NCBI RefSeq assembly: GCF_001612685.1 | Contig: NZ_BDAY01000065.1 | Span: forward strand, 1-64,000 | From: Nocardia altamirensis NBRC 108246 | GTDB lineage: Bacteria; Actinomycetota; Actinomycetes; Mycobacteriales; Mycobacteriaceae | Length of the DNA: 64,000 nt | Direction: 5' to 3' | Shown here: positions 25,565-34,458 of the stretch, in pieces | How positions within the stretch are numbered: the first letter of the stretch is position 1 | Layout of the letters: every line of letters begins with the position of its first letter | Position numbers and translations under genes: made by a program | Notes under the pieces: model-generated | Seen by the model: only the letters and a program-made list of their open reading frames with translations | The model's database searches: none | What the model was told of the DNA's origin: nothing

Positions 25565-26488
25565 TTAGACCGCGACCAGGGGTGGTTTGTCCTCGGCGCG
25601 GCGGTATTGACCTGGGGCCGTGCCGTATTCGCGTTTGAAGGCCTTGGCGAAGGCGAACTCCGAGGTGTAGCCGACCTTTCGGGCGATGCTGTCCAACGAG
25701 GCGTTGGATTCGCGCAGGAGGCGGGCTGCGGTGAGCATGCGCCAGCGGGTGACGTAGGCGAGGGGCGGTTCGCCGACGGTGGCGGCGAAGCGGCGGGCGA
25801 GGGTGGCGCGGGAGACGCCGGCTATGTCGCTCAAGTGTGGGACGGTCCAGTTGCGGTCGGGCGCCTCGTGGACGGCGCGCAGGGCCGCGGCCACCGCCGG
25901 ATCGGCGAAGGCGCCTGCCCAGCCGCCGGCCGCCTCGGCGCTCTCGGCTTGCTCGTCGAACCAGGCGCGGAGCATGAAGAGCAGCAGGATGTCCAGGATC
26001 GCGGGGAGCGCGGCGTCGCTGCCCTGGTTCGGCGCGGCGACCTCGGCGGCGAGCAGGTCGACGGCGGCGCGCAGCGCTGGGTGGCGGCCGGGATGTGCTG
26101 GGAGATGGACGAATTCGGGTAGCTCGTCCAGCAGCGGGTGACTGCGCTGTCTACCGAGTTCGTAGGCGCCGCACAGCAGTGCGGTGCGCGCGCCGGTTCC
26201 CGGTATCTCGCGCGGCTCGCCCGGTTGCGCTCGTTCGGTGACCGGGCTGTCGAGCCGGTCCACCAGATGGTGGTCGGCGCCGCGCGGCATGAACAGGACA
26301 TCACCCGCGCCGAGTGCGATCGGTTCAGCGCCCGACCGCACCGCGAAGCACGAACCCTGCAGCACCACATGGAAACCCGCGCCGGGCACCACCGGGTAGC
26401 CCCGGCCCCATGGCGCGTGCCGCACGAACATCCCCGAGGTCGGATTCCCGGTGCGGATCGCCGCGATGGTTTCGCTGAGGACATCCAT
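25565..26488 (-). CDS. AraC-family regulator with cupin sensor domain
   Basis: 307 residues. Residues 1-120 are a cupin-like ligand domain (FHVVLQGSCFAVRSGAEPIALGAGDVLFMPRGADHHLV) of the AraC_binding_2 type. The C-terminal ~100 residues hold two helix-turn-helix units: LSDIAGVSRATLARRFAATVGEPP and LDSIARKVGYTSEFAFAKAFKREYGTAPGQYR. It is divergent from the saccharopine-dehydrogenase-like gene, which is its most likely target. The inducer is unknown. Confidence 0.85.
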   Translation of the reverse strand: MDVLSETIAAIRTGNPTSGMFVRHAPWGRGYPVVPGAGFHVVLQGSCFAVRSGAEPIALGAGDVLFMPRGADHHLVDRLDSPVTERAQPGEPREIPGTGARTALLCGAYELGRQRSHPLLDELPEFVHLPAHPGRHPALRAAVDLLAAEVAAPNQGSDAALPAILDILLLFMLRAWFDEQAESAEAAGGWAGAFADPAVAAALRAVHEAPDRNWTVPHLSDIAGVSRATLARRFAATVGEPPLAYVTRWRMLTAARLLRESNASLDSIARKVGYTSEFAFAKAFKREYGTAPGQYRRAEDKPPLVAV

Positions 26489-26584
26489 GCCATCGACCCT
26501 ACCGCTCTCAGCTGAGTGTTTCAGACATAGTTGCGAGCAATTCAGCCATTCATTTACTCATCACCCGGCCATAACTTCATAACC

Positions 26585-27643
26585 ATGACAACGACGAACT
26601 CCACCGAGACCACCCCGGCGATCGCGATCTACGGCGCAACCGGTGTCACCGGCGGCTACCTGCTCACCGAGCTCCGGCGCCGCGGCATTGCACCGATCTT
26701 GGTCGGCCGCAACGCAGATCGGATGCGCACCGCCGCCGACACCGCCGGACTGCCCGACGCGACGATCCGGGTGGCCGATCTCGCCGACCACGCCGCGCTC
26801 GTCGCCGCCTTCTCCGACGCCGACGTGGTGATCAGCAGCCTCCCCGCGTATGTGGACCACGGCCCCGCGGTGCTCGCCGCCGCGATCGAGGCGGGCGCGC
26901 ACTACACCGACATGGCGGGCGAGCAACTGTTCCTGCGGCGCGTATTCGACGAGTTCGGCCCGCACGCCGAGGCGGCAGGCGCCACGCTCGTCTCCGGCAT
27001 CACCGACAGCAATCTGCCAGGCGACCTGCTCGGCTATCTGACGACCCGACGGGTCGACGGCCCGGCCGAGGTGGTCATCAGCCACCTGAGCAAGAGCAAC
27101 GGCAATGGTTCCAAGGGCAGCGCGAAGACGGTGTTCGCCAGCCTAGACTGGTTCCGTAGCGGCGGCTGGCACTACGCGGACGGCGAATTCCGCACCGGCG
27201 CAACGGCTCGCCACCCCGAGCTGACCTTTCCCGGCCAGACCGCGCCGACCGCCGTCGCGAAATTCCCACAGCCACCGGTGCTGACGATCCCGCGCCACTC
27301 GAACGTCGCCTACGTCGAGGGTGTCCTCGCCGAGTCCATCCTCGACACGCTGAGCGGCTTCACCGAAGACGTCATCGACTCGCTCCCCGAATCCCCCAGC
27401 GCCGACCTACGTTACGACCTGGTCGTCGACGCCTTCGGCACCGACGGTCGCCGCGTGCGCGGCGTGGTGAGTGGCGTTCACTCGTACCGGGATTCGGCAC
27501 TGATGGCGGTCGAGGTGGCCGTCCGGCTGGCCAACGGCATCGCGAAACCGGGCGCGCTCGCGGCCGCCGAAGCATTCGACGCCGCCGAATTCCTCGACGC
27601 GCTGGCACCATTCGACATCACCTGGCGCATCGAGGAACTCTGA
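26585..27643 (+). CDS. Saccharopine dehydrogenase-like NAD(P)-binding protein
   Basis: 352 residues. IAIYGATGVTGGYLLTELRRRGI near residue 10 is a Rossmann GxTGxxG motif, followed by LVGRNADRM and VVISSLPAYVDHGPAVLAAAIEAGAHYTDMAGE, the hallmark of the saccharopine dehydrogenase/trans-acting enoyl reductase superfamily. No membrane helix is evident. It is probably an oxidoreductase of unknown substrate controlled by the divergent AraC protein. There is no clear ribosome binding site before the ATG at 26585. Confidence 0.75.
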   Translation: MTTTNSTETTPAIAIYGATGVTGGYLLTELRRRGIAPILVGRNADRMRTAADTAGLPDATIRVADLADHAALVAAFSDADVVISSLPAYVDHGPAVLAAAIEAGAHYTDMAGEQLFLRRVFDEFGPHAEAAGATLVSGITDSNLPGDLLGYLTTRRVDGPAEVVISHLSKSNGNGSKGSAKTVFASLDWFRSGGWHYADGEFRTGATARHPELTFPGQTAPTAVAKFPQPPVLTIPRHSNVAYVEGVLAESILDTLSGFTEDVIDSLPESPSADLRYDLVVDAFGTDGRRVRGVVSGVHSYRDSALMAVEVAVRLANGIAKPGALAAAEAFDAAEFLDALAPFDITWRIEEL

Positions 27644-27650
27644 TCCAGGA

Positions 27651-28841
27651 CTACCGCAGCGACCGGAATCCTGCGCGAACCTCGTCGACGAACATTTCCG
27701 GCTGTTCCCAGGCGGCGAAGTGACCGCCCTTGTCGAGCTTGTTGTAATGAATGAGTTTGGGATAGGCCCGCTCCACCCAACTCCGCGGAGCTTGATAGAG
27801 CTCGTCGGGGAAGGCGCTCACCGCCGCCGGGATGGTTACCCCTTTGGTCGCAAGAAACGCGAACTTGTTTTCCCAATACAGCCGGGACGCGGAAACCGCC
27901 GTGTTCGTCAGCCAGTAGAGCGTCATGTTGTCGAGCACATCGTCTCGGGTCAGGCCGACCGCCTTGCCGGCAAATGCCGCCGATATCAGGGCCATGCTCG
28001 GCACGTCGTGGTCGGCCATGAAGGCCGCCATACCGACCGGCGAATCCGCGAACCCGGTGAGCGTCTGTGGCCGCGACCCCATCAGCAATGCGTAGTAAAT
28101 GTGCTTGTAGGAGAAGGCCAGCTGCGCACATGCGCGCCGTTCCTCGTCCGAGAGATCGTCGGGCAGCGGATTACCCGACAGCAGCGCCGCGTCGATGTCC
28201 GGCGGCACCGCGCCGGGCATGTTGGTGTGGATACCGATCAATTCCGGCGGCGCCTGCACGGCCATCAGGTCCGTGATCACCGCGCCCCAGTCGCCGCCCT
28301 GCGCCACGTACTCGCGGTACCCGAGCCGGTTCATCAGCTCGGCCCAGGCGCCTGCGATGCGGCCGGGACCCCAGCCGACCACGGTCGGCTTCCCGGAGAA
28401 CCCGTGTCCCGGCATCGAGGGGATCACCACATGGAAAGCGTCCGTTGCCTTCCCGCCGTGCGCGGTCGGATCGACCAGCGGTTCGATCACCTTCAGCATT
28501 TCGAGGATCGAGCCGGGCCACCCGTGCGTGAGAATGACCGGCATGGCCGCTTCATGCTTCGAACGAACATGAATGAAATGAATGTCGAGACCATCGATCT
28601 CGGTCAGGAATTGCGGCAGTGCGTTCAGCTTCGCCTCGCACTTGCGCCAGTCGTACTCCGCGAGCCAATATCTCGCGAGTTCCTTGATCGTGGCGAGCTG
28701 GACGCCTTGCGTCAGATCGTCGACGGTCTCCTTGTCGGGCCAACGGGTGGCCGCGATGCGCGCACGAAGCGCCTCCAGTTCCGTATCGGGGAACGCTACG
28801 GTGAATGGCCGGATCGCTGAAACTTCGGGATTGACAGACAT
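27651..28841 (-). CDS. Epoxide hydrolase, EHN/alpha-beta hydrolase
   Basis: 396 residues. The N-terminal EHN domain (residues 10-110, IRPFTVAFPDTELEALRARIAATRWP) precedes the hydrolase fold. HGWPGS near 118 is the oxyanion loop, QGGDWGAVITDLMA near 190 carries the nucleophile Asp, and HFAAWEQPEMF near the C-terminus the catalytic His. Family members open epoxides with water. It converges on the saccharopine-dehydrogenase-like gene, so it has its own promoter in the 253-base gap to the kshA partner gene. Confidence 0.85.
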   Translation of the reverse strand: MSVNPEVSAIRPFTVAFPDTELEALRARIAATRWPDKETVDDLTQGVQLATIKELARYWLAEYDWRKCEAKLNALPQFLTEIDGLDIHFIHVRSKHEAAMPVILTHGWPGSILEMLKVIEPLVDPTAHGGKATDAFHVVIPSMPGHGFSGKPTVVGWGPGRIAGAWAELMNRLGYREYVAQGGDWGAVITDLMAVQAPPELIGIHTNMPGAVPPDIDAALLSGNPLPDDLSDEERRACAQLAFSYKHIYYALLMGSRPQTLTGFADSPVGMAAFMADHDVPSMALISAAFAGKAVGLTRDDVLDNMTLYWLTNTAVSASRLYWENKFAFLATKGVTIPAAVSAFPDELYQAPRSWVERAYPKLIHYNKLDKGGHFAAWEQPEMFVDEVRAGFRSLR

Positions 28842-29094
28842 GAGTGATCGCCCTTGCTGCATGAGTTCAACGAAGATCGAGCGGCCGTCTGCCCACACAC
28901 CGCTACACACGGCACGTCGTCTACTTTTCGCGAGGGGATCTCGAGAGTCCGCCTTGACTTCTGCCGGTTCGGCATAATCCACGCCCCGCCGACTCAGTTT
29001 AGTCGTCGCAGCGGGGCGGCCTCCAGCGAATGCTGTTGATTCACTGCGCATTCGCGGTGCGCAGCTCGGCTCTGGGTGAGTTGATACGCGCGGG

Positions 29095-29424
29095 CTAGTC
29101 CGGGACCTCGAGCACGCCCTCGTCGACGGCCCACTTGATGGTCTTCTCCAGCTGTCCACAGGTGTCGGGGCGGCCGGGAGCATTGCCCTTCTTGCTCAAC
29201 TCGGCGAACACCGGACAGTGCGCCGCCGGGTTGTCGACCCACTCCACCGACGTCTGATGAGAACTGCTCTTGCGCACCATGACCTGGCTATGGCAGGCCT
29301 GACACCGCAGTGGTGTCAGGCCCTGCTCGAGATAGCGCTGCTTGTCGACGACCGTCTGGGCGCGCACTTCGGCCTGCCGTGCGGGCTGATCGGCGAAGTC
29401 GGGTGCTTTCGCCCAGGTGGCCAT
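29095..29424 (-). CDS. Small Cys-rich protein cotranscribed with kshA
   Basis: 109 residues, no signal peptide. LTPLRCQACHSQVMVRK near residue 40 has a C-x-x-C-H unit, and HCPVF and DTCGQ add two more Cys. The spacing suggests a bound metal (Zn or Fe-S) rather than covalent haem, since the protein is not exported. The ATG overlaps the kshA TGA (ATGA), so the two are translated together. M. tuberculosis has an unassigned gene in this slot (Rv3527); whether they are orthologous is unverified. A role in KshA assembly or electron transfer is inference. Confidence 0.65.
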   Translation of the reverse strand: MATWAKAPDFADQPARQAEVRAQTVVDKQRYLEQGLTPLRCQACHSQVMVRKSSSHQTSVEWVDNPAAHCPVFAELSKKGNAPGRPDTCGQLEKTIKWAVDEGVLEVPD

Positions 29425-30626
29425 CAGACGCCTGCCTCCGCCGCGTCGGTCTCGGATTCCCGCTTGCGGCGCAGGTTTTCGGCGACCTCGGCCTCCCATG
29501 CCTCGTTCGCCTTGGTGGTGTCCACCTCGAATTCGAAGCGCTGGGTCATCTTGTCGGTGACGTCGGCCAGGTCGACGTAGAACTGGTCGTACCAGCGGCG
29601 CAGCTGATAGACCGGGCCGTCTTCCTCGCACAGCAGCGGATTCTCGACCTTGGACTTGTGCTTCCAGATCTCCACATCCTGTAGGAATCCGACGCTGATG
29701 CCCTCGGTCATCTTCGCGGCAAGCCGGTCCGCCATCTCGCCGTCGACGCCCTGCGGCTTCTCCAGCGTGACGCCCCACTGCAGGACGAACGAATCCTGGG
29801 TCACCGGGTAGTGGCAGTTGATCAGGACGCTCTTGACCTCGAACCCGCTGTAGAAGTTGACAAGCGGGTTGATCATGTAGGAGGGACCGTAATACGACGC
29901 CTCCGAATGCAGCAGGGTGTCGCCACCGTACTTGGACGCCATGCCGATGTCCGGCCTGCCCTTGGTCTCCAGGAACTGGGTGGCGATGTGGCCCTCGAAG
30001 ACGTTCTTGAAGTAGGTGGGGAACGCGAAGTGGATGTAGAAGAAGTGCGCCATGTCGACCACGTTGTCGATGATCTCGCGGCAGTTGGCGCCCTCGATCA
30101 GCATCGAGTTCCACGTCCACTCGGTCCAGCCGCTGTCGAGCTGCTCGGAGGCGTTGCCTTCGGTGTCCGCGTACGGGCCCGCGATGTGCGGGATGGTGAT
30201 CTCGGGCGGGGGCTGGCTGCCCTCGACGTCGTGCCAGACGAACAGCTGACCGTTGCGCTCGAGGGTGGTCCACTTGCGGGTCCGTGCCAGCGGCGGAACG
30301 CGACGGCCATAGGGAATCGCGGAGCACTTGCCGGTGGTGCCGGACCAGCGCCAGTCGTGGAACGGGCAGGCGATGTCGCCGTCCTTGATCTCGCCCATGC
30401 TGAGGTCGCCGCCCATGTGCCTGCAGTAGGCGTCGAGCACGCGCAGCTCGTTGTCGCTGTCGACCCAAACGACGAGCTTGGTGCCGAACACCTGCACCGC
30501 GTGCGGCTTGCCGTCGCGGAACGTCTTGGCCAGACCGAGGCAATGCCAACCCCGTGCGTACCGGGTGGGTGTGGTCCCGACGTCGAGCTCTCGGACCTTG
30601 CCGCCCCCCTGTGGGGTAACCGCCAT
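29424..30626 (-). CDS. kshA: 3-ketosteroid 9-alpha-monooxygenase, oxygenase component
   Basis: 400 residues, Rieske non-haem iron oxygenase. The Rieske cluster ligands are C68-x-H70 (AYCRHMGG) and C87-x-x-H90 (ACPFHDW). The mononuclear iron region follows near 185-200 (IIDNVVDMAHFFYIHFAFPTY). KshA hydroxylates C9 of 4-androstenedione or its 1,2-dehydro form, triggering B-ring opening with KstD. The ATG at 30626 has AGGAGG upstream. KstR boxes lie just before it and before the divergent hsaA. The reductase KshB is not in this window. Confidence 0.93.
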   Translation of the reverse strand: MAVTPQGGGKVRELDVGTTPTRYARGWHCLGLAKTFRDGKPHAVQVFGTKLVVWVDSDNELRVLDAYCRHMGGDLSMGEIKDGDIACPFHDWRWSGTTGKCSAIPYGRRVPPLARTRKWTTLERNGQLFVWHDVEGSQPPPEITIPHIAGPYADTEGNASEQLDSGWTEWTWNSMLIEGANCREIIDNVVDMAHFFYIHFAFPTYFKNVFEGHIATQFLETKGRPDIGMASKYGGDTLLHSEASYYGPSYMINPLVNFYSGFEVKSVLINCHYPVTQDSFVLQWGVTLEKPQGVDGEMADRLAAKMTEGISVGFLQDVEIWKHKSKVENPLLCEEDGPVYQLRRWYDQFYVDLADVTDKMTQRFEFEVDTTKANEAWEAEVAENLRRKRESETDAAEAGV

Positions 30627-30649
30627 CGCGAATCCTCCTCCTTCTGTAC

Positions 30650-30663
30650 TAGAACACGTTACA
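30650..30663. promoter_or_regulatory. KstR box upstream of kshA
   Basis: TAGAACACGTTACA fits TnnAACnnGTTnnA at every defined position, 24 bases upstream of the kshA ATG. Confidence 0.8.
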
Positions 30664-30752
30664 AAAATGTCGCGTTCCACGCCAGCGATTCCCGCCACTT
30701 CCTGCACATGTCCATCAATGACCAGGGAGCAGACCCGGTTCTCGACATAAAT

Positions 30753-30766
30753 AAGAACCTGTTCTA
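30753..30766. promoter_or_regulatory. KstR box upstream of hsaA
   Basis: AAGAACCTGTTCTA has the AACnnGTT core and symmetric AGAAC/GTTCT arms, differing from TnnAACnnGTTnnA only at the first base. It lies 57 bases before hsaA; together with the 30650 box it gives each divergent unit its own operator. Confidence 0.78.
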
Positions 30767-30823
30767 GTCTCAGAGGCAAATGAGTACCGGTTATCAATCG
30801 ACCAGGCAGGAGCAGGTCCCGAG

Positions 30824-31987
30824 ATGACGCAAGAAGTGACCGAACGGGTCGACGCGCTGTTGCCGACACTGCGCGAGCGCGCGCAGGAGGCCGAGGACCT
30901 GCGGCGCATCCCCGACGAATCCATGAAGGCGTTGCAGGAGACCGGCTTCTTCCGGTTGCTGCAGCCCAAGCAGTGGGGCGGTCACGCGGCCGACCCGGTG
31001 ACCTTCTACGACACGGTGCGCAAGATCGCGAGCGCATGCGGGTCCACCGGCTGGGTGGCAGGCATTGTCGGCGTACACAATTGGCACCTGGCACTGTTCG
31101 ATCAGCAGGCGCAGCAGGACGTCTGGGGCGACGACACCGAGGTGCGGATCTCCTCGTCGTACGCGCCGATGGGCGCCGGACAGGTCGTCGACGGCGGGTA
31201 CCTCGTCAACGGCGCATGGGCCTGGTCCTCGGGCTGCGACCACGCCACCTGGGCGGTGCTCGGCGGACCGGTGATCAAGGACGGCAAGCCGGTCGACTTC
31301 GGCAGCTTCCTGATCCCGCGCAACGACTACCGCATCGACGACGTCTGGAACGTGGTCGGCTTGCGCGGCACCGGATCCAATACCGTTGTGGTGAAAGACA
31401 TTTTCGTCCCCAAACACCGCTTCCTCAGCTTCCGTACGATGAGCGAGATGAAATCGCCCGGCCTGGTGCAGAACACCGACCCGGTGTACAAGATGCCGTG
31501 GGGCACCATCCATCCCACCACCATCTCCGCGCCGATCGTCGGCATGGCCTACGGCGCGTACGCGGCGCACGTCGAGCATCAGGGCAAGCGGGTCCGTGCC
31601 GCGTACGCGGGCGAAAAGGCGAAGGACGACCCGTTCGCCAAGGTGCGCATCGCGGAAGCGTCCAGCGATATCGATGCGGCATGGCGGCAGTTGTCCGGCA
31701 ACGTCGCCGACGAATACGCACTGCTGGTGGCGGGCAAGGAAGTTCCCTTCGATCTGCGCGTCGCCGCGCGGCGCGACCAGGTGCGGGCCACCGGGCGTTC
31801 GATCGCGGCCATCGACAAGCTCTTCGAGAGCTCCGGCGCCACGGCGTTGTCGAACGACACTCCGCTGCAACGCTTCTGGCGTGACGCGCACGCGGGCCGG
31901 GTGCACGCCGCCAACGATCCCGAGCGCGCCTACGTCATGTACGGCACGCACGAGTTCGGGCTGCCGGTCACCGACGGGATGGTGTAG
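30824..31987 (+). CDS. hsaA: 3-HSA hydroxylase, oxygenase component
   Basis: 387 residues, flavin-dependent group D monooxygenase with an acyl-CoA dehydrogenase-like fold. It begins MTQEVTERVDALLPTLRERAQEAE; GSTGWVAGIVGVHNWHLALF and GAWAWSSGCDHATWAVLGG are the flavin-site segments. HsaA (Rv3570c) hydroxylates 3-HSA to the catechol 3,4-DHSA, using FADH2/FMNH2 supplied by HsaB. First gene of hsaA-hsaD-hsaC-hsaB under a KstR box. Confidence 0.92.
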   Translation: MTQEVTERVDALLPTLRERAQEAEDLRRIPDESMKALQETGFFRLLQPKQWGGHAADPVTFYDTVRKIASACGSTGWVAGIVGVHNWHLALFDQQAQQDVWGDDTEVRISSSYAPMGAGQVVDGGYLVNGAWAWSSGCDHATWAVLGGPVIKDGKPVDFGSFLIPRNDYRIDDVWNVVGLRGTGSNTVVVKDIFVPKHRFLSFRTMSEMKSPGLVQNTDPVYKMPWGTIHPTTISAPIVGMAYGAYAAHVEHQGKRVRAAYAGEKAKDDPFAKVRIAEASSDIDAAWRQLSGNVADEYALLVAGKEVPFDLRVAARRDQVRATGRSIAAIDKLFESSGATALSNDTPLQRFWRDAHAGRVHAANDPERAYVMYGTHEFGLPVTDGMV

Positions 31988-31995
31988 GGGCTGTC

Positions 31996-32877
31996 GTGAC
32001 GTCAACCGTGACACTCACTGCCGAATCGACCTCCCGCTACGCACAGGTCCGACCGGACCTGCGATTGCACTACCACGAGGCAGGCGTCGGCAACGGGCCG
32101 ACGATCGTGCTGCTGCACGGCGGCGGGCCAGGCGCGTCGTCCTGGTCCAACTTCGCCCGCAACATTCCGGTGCTGGCCGAGCACTTCCACGTGCTCGCCG
32201 TCGACCAGCCGGGATACGGCCGCTCGGACAAGCCGACCGAGCACCCGCAGTACTTCGTGCACAGCGCCTCGGCGCTGCAGGATCTGCTCGACCACTTGGA
32301 GATCACCACCCGGGTGCACCTGCTCGGCAACTCGCTCGGCGGCGGCGCGGCCGTGCGGTTCGCGCTCGACTACCCGGATCGGGCGGGCAAGCTGGTGCTG
32401 ATGGGCCCGGGCGGGCTGAGCACCAACCTGTTCGCGCCGGACCCCACCGAGGGCGTGAAGCTGCTCGGCAAGTTCAGCTACGAGCCGACCAGGGAAAACC
32501 TGGAGGCGTTCCTGCGGATCATGGTCTTCGACCAGTCGCTGATCACCGACGAGCTGATCGACGAGCGGTTCGCCGCGGCAAGCACGCCGGAATCGCTCGC
32601 CGCCACCCGAGCGATGGGAAAGTCCTTCGCCGGTGCGGATTTCGAGAAGGGCATGCTCTGGCGCGACGCCTTCAAACTACGGCAGCCGGTGCTGCTGATC
32701 TGGGGGCGCGAGGACCGGGTCAATCCGCTCGACGGCGCACTGGTCGCCACCAAGGTGATTCCGCGGGCACAGTTGCATGTGTTCGGCGGCTGCGGACACT
32801 GGGCACAGTTGGAGAAGTTCCACGAATTCAACCGGCTGGCCATAGATTTCCTGGCTGGCGCCAAGGAAACGCGGTGA
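31996..32877 (+). CDS. hsaD: 4,9-DSHA hydrolase, meta-cleavage product hydrolase
   Basis: 293 residues, alpha/beta hydrolase. HGGGPGASSW is the oxyanion loop, GNSLGGG holds the nucleophile Ser113, WGREDRVNPLD the Asp and GGCGHWAQ the His. HsaD cleaves the C-C bond of the ring-opened product 4,9-DSHA to give HIP (DOHNAA) and 2-hydroxyhexadienoate. The GTG at 31996 follows hsaA by 8 bases. Confidence 0.92.
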   Translation: MTSTVTLTAESTSRYAQVRPDLRLHYHEAGVGNGPTIVLLHGGGPGASSWSNFARNIPVLAEHFHVLAVDQPGYGRSDKPTEHPQYFVHSASALQDLLDHLEITTRVHLLGNSLGGGAAVRFALDYPDRAGKLVLMGPGGLSTNLFAPDPTEGVKLLGKFSYEPTRENLEAFLRIMVFDQSLITDELIDERFAAASTPESLAATRAMGKSFAGADFEKGMLWRDAFKLRQPVLLIWGREDRVNPLDGALVATKVIPRAQLHVFGGCGHWAQLEKFHEFNRLAIDFLAGAKETR

Positions 32878-32935
32878 ATGACAATCGCATAACGGCCGAC
32901 ACGGCGCGGCCGTCCCGCGAGATACAGGAGATGTG

Positions 32936-33841
32936 ATGGGGATTCGATCACTCGCCTATTTGCGCATCGAAGCGACCGACATGGCCGCGTGGCGCGAGTA
33001 CGGGCTGAAAGTGCTCGGCATGGTCGAAGGCAAAGGGGGAAATCCGGACGCGCTGTATCTGCGGATGGACGAATTCCCGGCCAGGCTGGTCATCTCGCCC
33101 GGCGACAAGGACGCACTGCAGATCTCGGGGTGGGAGACCGCCAATGCCGAAGAATTGCAAGATATCCGGAATCGGCTCGACGGTGCAGGCGTGCCCTACA
33201 AAGAGGGCACCGCAGCGGAACTGGCCGACCGGCGGGTGCACGAGCTGATCCGGTTCGACGATCCGTCCGGCAACACCCTCGAGGCGTTTCACGGTGCGGC
33301 ACTGGAACATCGGCGAGTGGTGAGCCCGTACGGGCACCGGTTCGTCACCGAGGAACAGGGACTCGGGCACGTCGTGCTCAGCACCAAAGACGACAAGGCC
33401 GCGCTGGAGTTCTACCGCGACGTGCTCGGTTTCCGGCTGCGCGACTCGATGCGGCTGCCACCGCAGATGGTCGGGCGCCCGGCCGACGGTGAGCCTGCCT
33501 GGCTGCGCTTCTTCGGCTGCAATCCGCGGCACCACTCGCTGGCGTTCCTGCCCATGCCGACACCGAGCGGCATCGTGCACTTGATGCTCGAGGTGGAAGC
33601 AGCCGACGACGTCGGGCTGTGCCTGGATCGCGCGCTGCGCAAGAAGGTGCGCATGTCCGCGACCCTCGGCAGGCACGTCAACGACAAGATGCTCTCCTTC
33701 TACATGAAGACGCCGGGCGGCTTCGACGTCGAGTTCGGCTGTGAGGGACTGGAAGTCGACGACCATGACTGGATTGCCAGGGAATCCACCGCAGTGAGCC
33801 TGTGGGGCCACGACTTCACCGTCGGGCAGCGCCAGCAGTGA
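32936..33841 (+). CDS. hsaC: 3,4-DHSA extradiol dioxygenase
   Basis: 301 residues, type I extradiol dioxygenase made of two vicinal-oxygen-chelate modules. Fe(II) ligand candidates are the His in GHVVLSTKDD (near 145), the His in RHHSLAFLP (near 200-215) and the Glu in GFDVEFGCEG (near 265), at positions like those of Rv3568c. HsaC opens the catechol 3,4-DHSA by meta cleavage. GGAG precedes the ATG at 32936. It lies 58 bases after hsaD. Confidence 0.92.
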   Translation: MGIRSLAYLRIEATDMAAWREYGLKVLGMVEGKGGNPDALYLRMDEFPARLVISPGDKDALQISGWETANAEELQDIRNRLDGAGVPYKEGTAAELADRRVHELIRFDDPSGNTLEAFHGAALEHRRVVSPYGHRFVTEEQGLGHVVLSTKDDKAALEFYRDVLGFRLRDSMRLPPQMVGRPADGEPAWLRFFGCNPRHHSLAFLPMPTPSGIVHLMLEVEAADDVGLCLDRALRKKVRMSATLGRHVNDKMLSFYMKTPGGFDVEFGCEGLEVDDHDWIARESTAVSLWGHDFTVGQRQQ

Positions 33842-33861
33842 ATGAGAGGGCGAGCGAGCCG

Positions 33862-34428
33862 ATGACCGACCCGGAGATCGATGCCAGGCAGTTCCGGAAT
33901 GTGCTCGGCCAGTTCTGCACCGGCATCACCGTCATCACCACCTTCGACGTGGCAGGCGCGCCACTGGGTTTCGCGTGCCAATCGTTCGCCGCCCTCTCCC
34001 TCGACCCGCCCCTGATCCTGTTCTGCCCCACCAAGACGTCGCGTTCCTGGGCGGCCATCGAACAGTCCGGCCGCTTCTGCGTGAACGTGCTCGCCGAGGA
34101 GCAGCGCGAAGTGTGCGCCCGCTTCGGGTCCCGCGAAACCGACAAGTTCGCTGGCACCCCGTGGCACACCTCCGAGTTGACCCTCCCGCTGCTCGACGAC
34201 GCCCTCGCCACCATCGAATGCACGGTGGACAGCGTCGTCGACGGCGGCGACCACTACATCGTCATCGGCCGGGTGCATGCACTGTCCGAATCCACCGCCA
34301 CCGGCCGCCCGCTGCTCTTCTACCGGGGCCAGTACACCGCCATCGAACCCGACAAGACCACCCCGGCGCCCTGGCGCGCAGACCTCGAACACTTCCTCAC
34401 CACGACCACACTCGACACCTGGTTGTAG
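33862..34428 (+). CDS. hsaB: Flavin reductase partner of HsaA
   Basis: 188 residues, flavin reductase domain fold. NVLGQFCTGITVITTF opens the domain, GFACQSFAALSLDPPLILFC is the FMN-binding core, and the GRFCVNVLAEEQ segment is typical. HsaB (Rv3567c) provides reduced flavin to HsaA using NADH. The ATG at 33862 gives the orthologue length; the longer frame overlaps hsaC. It is the fourth gene of the hsa unit. Confidence 0.9.
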   Translation: MTDPEIDARQFRNVLGQFCTGITVITTFDVAGAPLGFACQSFAALSLDPPLILFCPTKTSRSWAAIEQSGRFCVNVLAEEQREVCARFGSRETDKFAGTPWHTSELTLPLLDDALATIECTVDSVVDGGDHYIVIGRVHALSESTATGRPLLFYRGQYTAIEPDKTTPAPWRADLEHFLTTTTLDTWL

Positions 34429-34458
34429 GCGTCGGCGCGCCACCAGGATGATCGATGG

